The notes under the pieces were generated by a model, which was not told the origin of the DNA, did not search any database, and saw only the letters and a program-made list of their open reading frames with translations. From contig JAEWCZ010000032.1 of assembly GCA_023390335.1 (NCBI GenBank), positions 62,001 to 126,000 of the forward strand: 64,000 nucleotides of DNA, in the 5' to 3' direction. The position numbers and the translations under genes are program-made. Source of the DNA: Bacillota bacterium (GTDB lineage: Bacteria; Bacillota; Clostridia; Acetivibrionales; DSM-1351). Shown here in pieces: positions 58,402 to 64,000 of the stretch (its first letter is position 1; every line of letters begins with the position of its first letter).

Positions 58402-61053
58402 ATGTTAAGATTTAAGTCAACTAAAATGATGTTGTCTCTGGTTCTATCCCTATCAATGGTTTTAAGCTGCCTTTTTTGTTTTACAGCTTTCCCTGCTGAA
58501 GTGTCAGCAGCAACGCAAGCGACCTATTATGTATCCCCTACGGGAAGCGACAGTAACCCTGGAACCATAGATGCACCTTTCAAGACAATCACAAAAGCTA
58601 GGGATGTAGTACGTAATATAAACAAAAATATGACAGGTGATATTTATGTTTATTTAAGAGGCGGAGACTATCGTATAACCAGTACCATTACTTTTGGATC
58701 TGCGGATTCTGGTACAAATGGCTACAGAATATATTATCAAGCCTATCAAGGCGAAACTCCTGTCTTGAATGGTTCAACAAAGGTAACAGGATGGACTCAG
58801 CATAGCGGTAGTATCTATAAAGCTACGTTGAACCGCAGTACAAAATTAAGATACCTATACGTCAATGACAAGAGAGCTCAGATGACCAAAAAAACCGTCA
58901 CAGGTCAGGGTGGTTATGGTACTTATACCGTAACAAAAGGACAGGCCAGCTGGGCTTGGACAAGCGGCAGCAATAGTGACGGTGTTAAGTATAGTACTTC
59001 AGACGTTCCTGAAATTACAAGCAATAAGGACGATCTTGAGATTGTAAACGGCTCTACCTGGAACGAAAATATTGTTTGTACCAGAGATGTTATTACATCT
59101 GGTTCTTCCAGAGTACTGCTTCTACAGCAGCCTTATGGATCAATTGCTCAATTGCCTGGCTGGGGTGCAGCTTTTACTACTACCAGTACCCATACAATTT
59201 ATAATGCATTCGAGTTTTTAAATACTCCGGGGCAATTCTATTTTAATAAGACTACAAAAACCCTTTACTATTATGCTCGTTCAGGTGAAAATATGTCCAC
59301 TGCCAATGTTGAGGCTCCTGTTGTAGAGAAGCTTATCGACATTGCAGGGCAGTCAAACACAAGCAGAGTTAAGAACATGACTTTCCAGGGCATTACCTTT
59401 GCGAATACCGATTGGAATCTTATTAAAGTCGGAGATTCTTACGGCAGAACAACCTGCCAGAGTGCGGATGCATATATAGGCTATTATAACGGTAACTGGC
59501 ATGATACCAAGTACACTCTTCTTGATACATATCCCGGAATGATAAACGTAAGCAACGCCGATTCAATTGACTTTAGAAGTAATACTCTGAAGCACAGCGG
59601 TAATGACGGGATCATCATGGCTAACGATGTTATAAACTCCAATATCATAGGCAACTATATCTATGACATCACTTCAAGTGGTCTCACCATAGGACACCCT
59701 CAACATGTATATTTGGGAGACGGCGGAGAACACCAGAAATATGCACCGGGTATAGAAGGTATCTGTACAAATATTACAATTAACAATAATATGCTGTGGG
59801 ACTGCAGTACTGCTCCGGGCTTCGGGGGCTGTGCCGGAATAACAGCCTTCTTTGTAAATAAGCTTAAAGTAACGTATAATACTGTTCATACATCAGGATA
59901 TAACGGTATAACTTTGGGCTGGGGTTGGTGTAATTTCCTTGACTCTACTACTTGTAAGGACAACACAATAAATTATAACCGAGTATATAATGCCTTAAAC
60001 AGACTCCATGACAGCGGAGCCATATACACAATAGGGCAAATGCCTTATACTACAATTAATGAGAACTATGTAAAAGGAATTCCCGACAATTCAACCGGAC
60101 CAACCTACGGTTTGCATAACGATGAGGGAAGTGCGTATATAACTGAGAATGATAATGTGCTTGACATCAGTCCGGGAGTTACTTACACAATTAATTGTGA
60201 AGATTTTGGTCAGAAACACGATTTGACAATACTAAGGACATACGCGACAGTTAATAAAATGGGCAAAAACCCTCCAAATAGTACAATTGATGCACCAATA
60301 GCAGTTTCAGATAATGTATGGCCTCAGGCGCAATACAATATTGCTTTGAATGCTGGAGTTCAGGAAGCATACAGAAGCATTCTACCAAGTAATCTGTTCA
60401 CTGTTCAGGATTATGTATTCCCTGCAAGTTGTGCTACTAAAGTTGGAACCAGCTTGAATATTAGAAGCAGCGGTAATGCATCAAATACAGTCTGGTTTGC
60501 TCCATCAGGAACAACAAACTTTACAGAAGGACCAACTATGACAAAGGCCGGAGGAACTGCCACATCCATTCTAACTCCTAATACAGCAGGAACATACAAA
60601 TTATTTGTATTGAATTCGTCAGGCGTTAAAATTGGTGAATCTGCTGCATTATTAAGAGTAAGCGGTTCGGCTTCACAAATTGAAGCTGAAAGTTTCTCCT
60701 CACAATCAGGAGTTCAGACTGAAAATTGTAGTGAAGGCGGACAGGATGTAGGATATATCGAAAACGGAGATTATGTTGTTTATAACAATTTCAATTTCAA
60801 CAGCGGCGTCAAGAGCTTTAAGGCCAGAGTAGCCAGCGATGCCAGCGGAGGAAATATTGAAATCAGGCTTGATAGTCCAACAGGAACTTTAGTAGGAACA
60901 TGTCCCGTTAAAAATACAGGAGGCTGGCAAAAGTGGGCTGACGTATCATGTAATGTCAGTGGCGCAAGCGGAACCCACAATTTATATCTTAAATTTACCG
61001 GAGGAAGCGGATACCTGTTCAATATTAACTGGTTCCAGTTTACAAGTACCTGA
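58402..61053 (+). CDS. Secreted right-handed beta-helix protein with CBM6 (GH141-like)
   Basis: This 883-residue protein has a Sec signal (hydrophobic core LSLVLSLSMVLSCLFCF, cleavage after SAA at about residue 37). Its body starts YYVSPTGSDSNPGTIDAPFKT, as in GH141/parallel beta-helix enzymes, with repeating N-rich coils (NITINNNMLWDC, VTYNTVHTSGYNGITLG, HDSGAIYTIG). After a beta-sandwich linker, residues about 755-883 are a CBM6 (AESFSSQSGVQTENCSEGG, YVVYNNFNF, NINWFQF), which binds xylan or similar. No dockerin is present before the TGA stop. I infer a xylan or pectin side-chain-active secreted enzyme. GAGGAGG precedes ATG 58402. Confidence 0.83.
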   Translation: MLRFKSTKMMLSLVLSLSMVLSCLFCFTAFPAEVSAATQATYYVSPTGSDSNPGTIDAPFKTITKARDVVRNINKNMTGDIYVYLRGGDYRITSTITFGSADSGTNGYRIYYQAYQGETPVLNGSTKVTGWTQHSGSIYKATLNRSTKLRYLYVNDKRAQMTKKTVTGQGGYGTYTVTKGQASWAWTSGSNSDGVKYSTSDVPEITSNKDDLEIVNGSTWNENIVCTRDVITSGSSRVLLLQQPYGSIAQLPGWGAAFTTTSTHTIYNAFEFLNTPGQFYFNKTTKTLYYYARSGENMSTANVEAPVVEKLIDIAGQSNTSRVKNMTFQGITFANTDWNLIKVGDSYGRTTCQSADAYIGYYNGNWHDTKYTLLDTYPGMINVSNADSIDFRSNTLKHSGNDGIIMANDVINSNIIGNYIYDITSSGLTIGHPQHVYLGDGGEHQKYAPGIEGICTNITINNNMLWDCSTAPGFGGCAGITAFFVNKLKVTYNTVHTSGYNGITLGWGWCNFLDSTTCKDNTINYNRVYNALNRLHDSGAIYTIGQMPYTTINENYVKGIPDNSTGPTYGLHNDEGSAYITENDNVLDISPGVTYTINCEDFGQKHDLTILRTYATVNKMGKNPPNSTIDAPIAVSDNVWPQAQYNIALNAGVQEAYRSILPSNLFTVQDYVFPASCATKVGTSLNIRSSGNASNTVWFAPSGTTNFTEGPTMTKAGGTATSILTPNTAGTYKLFVLNSSGVKIGESAALLRVSGSASQIEAESFSSQSGVQTENCSEGGQDVGYIENGDYVVYNNFNFNSGVKSFKARVASDASGGNIEIRLDSPTGTLVGTCPVKNTGGWQKWADVSCNVSGASGTHNLYLKFTGGSGYLFNINWFQFTST

Positions 61054-61185
61054 ACATCTTCGGCACTTAACGAGGTACTTAGTGAAGAGCCAAGTAGTAT
61101 TTTCAATGAAGAGCTAAATGGTGCACTCGGCGAGGAGCCTACCAAGGAGCTTAATGATGATTCCTCTGTTGTTGTAACAGATTAG
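61054..61185 (+). other. In-frame acidic reading frame beyond the TGA stop
   Basis: The frame of the gene at 58402 stays open for 43 codons after TGA 61051-61053 and ends at TAG 61183-61185. The composition is strongly acidic and repetitive (LNEVLSEEPS, then LNGALGEEPT). This could be a lost C-terminal tail after a Trp/Arg/Cys-to-TGA change, or a readthrough extension. Confidence 0.45.
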
Positions 61186-61494
61186 GATCATATAATACTA
61201 GAATAAAACCGCCAAGATAAATTAATACAAACTGTTATGTAATGAATGAAGGGACTTTATGTTAGAATTTGACATAGAGTTCCTTCATTTTATTTTAAGA
61301 ATAGACCTAATGGATTAACAATCTATTTTTGATTCTGAAAGTACTCTTTACTCTGCTTCATATTAAATACATTAATTAACTATTATGTATATAACTATGA
61401 TAAAATATTCTTGTATAAACCCAACTATGAAAACTATCTGCAGAAATAGAAGCTCCCACGAATCTTTTACAATTAAATTTTAGGAGGAAAGCAA
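61186..61494 (+). other. 309-base intergenic region
   Basis: It contains a terminator at 61246-61296, and further right an A/T-rich stretch with ATGATAAAAT that could be the -10 region of the next gene. No other feature is visible. Confidence 0.5.
61246..61296 (+). terminator. Intrinsic terminator after the beta-helix gene
   Basis: ATGAAGGGACTTTATGT (61246-61262) pairs with 61272-61288, allowing two G-T pairs, and is followed by TTTATTTT. Confidence 0.85.
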
Positions 61495-64000
61495 ATGATT
61501 AAAATGCGTATTTTGTCGTGTTTGCTAATTACTTCAATTCTTGCGGGACTATTTTCATTTATGCCTGCAAATAAAGCAAATGCTGACACTGGTTTGATGC
61601 TTTGGTACAGGTTTAACGAGGGAACCGGAACAAAAGTTGCCGATTCTTCCGGTAACGGCAGGGATGGAATTTTGAATGGTAATTACAGTTGGATAACTGC
61701 TCAGAATGGATCGGGTGCAGTTGACTTGGATGGAAGTTCAGGGTATATAAAAATGCCCAATGGCCTACTATCAGGGCTGACAGAAACCACGGTAAGTGCA
61801 AGGGTGTTTGTTGATCCGTCAAATGTCAACCCGTCCTGGGTATTTAATTTTGGAACAACTACAGATGCAAAAAGTGATGCGAATGCACATTATTTAGGTT
61901 TTCTGCTGGAATCAGGAGCATACAGAGTTATGCTTGCGAAAGCACACTGGACTGATGAACAAAACACTAAGGTGAACTCGGCCTTTAGTACCGGGGTGTG
62001 GAAATACGTTACATATACTCAAAAAGGAACTATAGGTACACTTTATGTAGATGGGGTGAAGGTTGCTGAGAACACGAATGTCGCATATACTCCCAAAGAT
62101 ATTGAGTCAACTGTAGCAAATTTTATTGGAAGGGCACCATATACTGCTGATAATTACTTCAAAGGCAAGGTTGCAGATTTCCGCCTATATAACAGGGCAC
62201 TCAGTACTACAGAGGTAGTAGAATTGAGTAACGGAGGGGCTTCTGATATTGTTGCAATGGATAAAGCAGCATTAACCCTTGGAGATTTGAGTCAGGTAAC
62301 TTCAAATATCAACTTGCCAACAACAGGAGTAAACGGCAGTACAATTACCTGGGTATCATCCGACCCAAGTCTCGTTTCTTCAACCGGGTATGTAACTCGC
62401 CCTAAATACCCTGAAACAGATAAGCAGGCAACACTTACCGCAACAATCACACGAGGAAGTGTAAGTGATACAAAAATATTCCAAGTTACAGTTAAGGCAT
62501 TGCTACAAGGGCAAGATCAGACAATTGAAAATGCCAAAAAGCAGCTGATTATTCGCAACGCAGATGATATACGTGGAAATATTACTTTGCCATCATCAAT
62601 TGTTACTGATGGAGTAACTATAAAGGTAACCTGGTCAACGGACAAGCCTTCGATTGTCAATGTTAATGAAGTAGTGAATTCAGGCTATGACAGTACTCCT
62701 GCGGGAATTGTTACAAGACCTGATTCAGACACTAAGGTAACCTTAACGGCTCACTTGACTAATGGAACTGCGACAGGTACAGCAGACCTGACAATTACTG
62801 TGAAAGCGAAACCAAAAACTATAAGTGAATCAGATTATAAGGGATATTTCTTTACATATTTTACTGGGGCTTCTAGATCCGATGCAGAGCAGATATACTT
62901 TGCTTCAAGTCAGGACGGACTTCATTGGAAAGATCTGAATGAAAACAATCCAGTAATGACTTCAACCGTTGGAGATAAAGGTGTTCGTGATCCATTTATC
63001 TTGAGGTCACCTGATGGGGATAAATTCTATATGGTAGCAACAGACCTAAGAATAGCAAATGGCAAGGGCTGGGATGCAGCTGGAACATACGGAAGTAAAT
63101 CGGTTGTTATTTGGGAATCCAATGATTTGGTAAATTGGTCTAAAGAGAGGCTGGTTAAAGTTTCAAGAGACGATGCAGGCTGTACATGGGCTCCTGAAAT
63201 AGTATTTGATGATAAGACAGGAGAATATGTGATGTTCTGGGCATCACGAATAGGAGCAGATAACTTTAGCAAGTTTAGAATATACGTAGCAAAGACAAGA
63301 GACTTTTATACCTTTACTGAACCAAAGCTATATATTGAAAGAAGTAATGATGTAATAGATGCAACCATCATCAAGCAAGGAGGCACATATTACAGGTTTT
63401 CAAAAGATGAGGTTAATAAGAACATCCTAATAGATAAATGCGACCAGTTACTGAATAAGAATTTTGTATCTTTACCATCAACTAGTGTTGAAAGCCAAAA
63501 AGGTGTTGAAGGACCAGCAATCTTCAAGTTTAACGGCCAAAACAAATGGTGTCTGCTATTAGACTATTACGGAGGCGGCGGCTATTATCCAATGGTTTCC
63601 ACAGACCTTGCTTCAGGAGTGTTTACAAGGCTAAGTTCTTCAGAGTATAAACTGCCAACCGGGCCACGTCATGGAACAGTAATGCAGGTAACGCAGGCGG
63701 AATACAATGCTATTATGGCAAAATGGGGAGGAGCTGCACCAGTTGAAGAACCCAAGACAACTCCGATACTTGAATATAAATTTGACGAGTCAAAGACAGG
63801 CAATACTATCGTTGATACATCAGGTAATAACCGTAACGGTGCTTTGAATGGAAACTCAGCTTATGTATATGACTCTGAAAAAAAATCTCAGGTGTTATAT
63901 CTTGATGGTACAACAGGTACCTTTGCCGGATTTCCACAGGGATTCTTTGATGGCAGGAATACAGTAACAATATCAATGGATATTAAGCCGGTGACAGCCT
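61495..64000 (+). CDS. Secreted LamG-Ig-GH43 family protein (3' end beyond window)
   Basis: The frame is open from ATG 61495 (behind AGGAGG) to the end of the window, 835 codons. It starts with a Sec signal (LSCLLITSILAGLFSF). Next comes a LamG/concanavalin-like domain (LMLWYRFNEGTGTKVADSS), two bacterial Ig-like units with ITWVSSDPS and KVTWSTDKPS, then a GH43-type five-bladed propeller with GVRDPFILRS, CTWAPEIVFD and VEGPAIFKF supplying the three acidic residues. A second LamG begins near 63760 (EYKFDESKTGNTIVDTSGN). It is probably an arabinan/xylan-debranching hydrolase. A dockerin may follow outside the window. Confidence 0.9.
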   Translation, partial: MIKMRILSCLLITSILAGLFSFMPANKANADTGLMLWYRFNEGTGTKVADSSGNGRDGILNGNYSWITAQNGSGAVDLDGSSGYIKMPNGLLSGLTETTVSARVFVDPSNVNPSWVFNFGTTTDAKSDANAHYLGFLLESGAYRVMLAKAHWTDEQNTKVNSAFSTGVWKYVTYTQKGTIGTLYVDGVKVAENTNVAYTPKDIESTVANFIGRAPYTADNYFKGKVADFRLYNRALSTTEVVELSNGGASDIVAMDKAALTLGDLSQVTSNINLPTTGVNGSTITWVSSDPSLVSSTGYVTRPKYPETDKQATLTATITRGSVSDTKIFQVTVKALLQGQDQTIENAKKQLIIRNADDIRGNITLPSSIVTDGVTIKVTWSTDKPSIVNVNEVVNSGYDSTPAGIVTRPDSDTKVTLTAHLTNGTATGTADLTITVKAKPKTISESDYKGYFFTYFTGASRSDAEQIYFASSQDGLHWKDLNENNPVMTSTVGDKGVRDPFILRSPDGDKFYMVATDLRIANGKGWDAAGTYGSKSVVIWESNDLVNWSKERLVKVSRDDAGCTWAPEIVFDDKTGEYVMFWASRIGADNFSKFRIYVAKTRDFYTFTEPKLYIERSNDVIDATIIKQGGTYYRFSKDEVNKNILIDKCDQLLNKNFVSLPSTSVESQKGVEGPAIFKFNGQNKWCLLLDYYGGGGYYPMVSTDLASGVFTRLSSSEYKLPTGPRHGTVMQVTQAEYNAIMAKWGGAAPVEEPKTTPILEYKFDESKTGNTIVDTSGNNRNGALNGNSAYVYDSEKKSQVLYLDGTTGTFAGFPQGFFDGRNTVTISMDIKPVTA

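Overview
The window looks like chromosomal DNA of a low-GC, Gram-positive, anaerobic, plant-fibre-degrading clostridium, most like Ruminiclostridium (inference). The reasons are strong AGGAGG-type ribosome sites, many TTG/GTG starts, lipoprotein-type binding proteins, a CBM6 protein and a GH43-type hydrolase, and oxygen-sensitive Fe-S enzymes. Apart from mobA, every protein gene called here is on the + strand. I see no rRNA, tRNA, CRISPR array or intact insertion sequence.

Layout. (1) 1-8.6 kb: sulfate uptake and activation (cysT-cysW-cysA, a ROK regulator, an APS reductase of the CC...CxxC type, cysD, cysN with a dead APS-kinase-like tail), then a decayed sulfite-reductase gene and a thioredoxin-reductase-like flavoprotein. 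(2) 8.6-9.7 kb: a yybP-ykoY (Mn2+) riboswitch controlling a TerC-family membrane protein. (3) 9.7-20 kb: a YesM/YesN-type two-component pair, a ribose-type ABC importer, an SDR dehydrogenase, an RpiB-type isomerase and DhaK/DhaL. Together these suggest uptake and catabolism of a short polyol or ketose. (4) 20-21 kb: a membrane-anchored SurA/PrsA-like protein. (5) 21.7-29 kb: a polar-amino-acid-type ABC importer built around a cytoplasmic Fe-S/molybdopterin oxidoreductase fusion and an unusual ATPase fused to a second solute-binding domain. Related non-coding sequences lie on both sides of this module.

(6) 29.4-48.6 kb is the most exciting region: a long, AT-rich co-directional cluster. It joins a nitrogenase-like enzyme (NifH-, NifD- and NifK-like proteins with all six P-cluster cysteines) and a short NifB-like radical SAM protein to a thiotemplate-style set (PP-loop ATPase, KASIII-like enzyme, acyl carrier protein, AMP-ligase, acyl-CoA dehydrogenase). 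It also holds a small-molecule building set: a homocitrate/isopropylmalate-type synthase, a LeuC/LeuD-type isomerase, a cupin, a DAHP synthase fused to chorismate mutase, a prephenate-dehydratase-like protein, DUF5714, an acetyltransferase, a class III aminotransferase and a DapA-type lyase. A 59-residue Cys-rich peptide gene follows the NifK-like gene. The NifD-like protein keeps the Cys that binds FeMo-co in nitrogenase but has Tyr where the His ligand should be. I infer a natural-product or specialised-cofactor pathway with a nitrogenase-type reductase using a NifB-derived cluster, not N2 fixation.

(7) 48.6-57.7 kb: a Cys-rich MarR regulator, EtfB and ferredoxin-EtfA (a plausible low-potential electron supply), and a molybdenum block (moeA, mobB, moaA, moaC, MOSC, moaB/mog, modA, modB, mobA). 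This block could serve the Mo oxidoreductase at 22.8 kb and perhaps the nitrogenase-like enzyme. (8) 58.4-64 kb: secreted polysaccharide-active proteins, namely a parallel beta-helix protein with CBM6 and an in-frame acidic reading frame beyond its TGA stop, and a LamG/Ig/GH43 protein cut by the window end.
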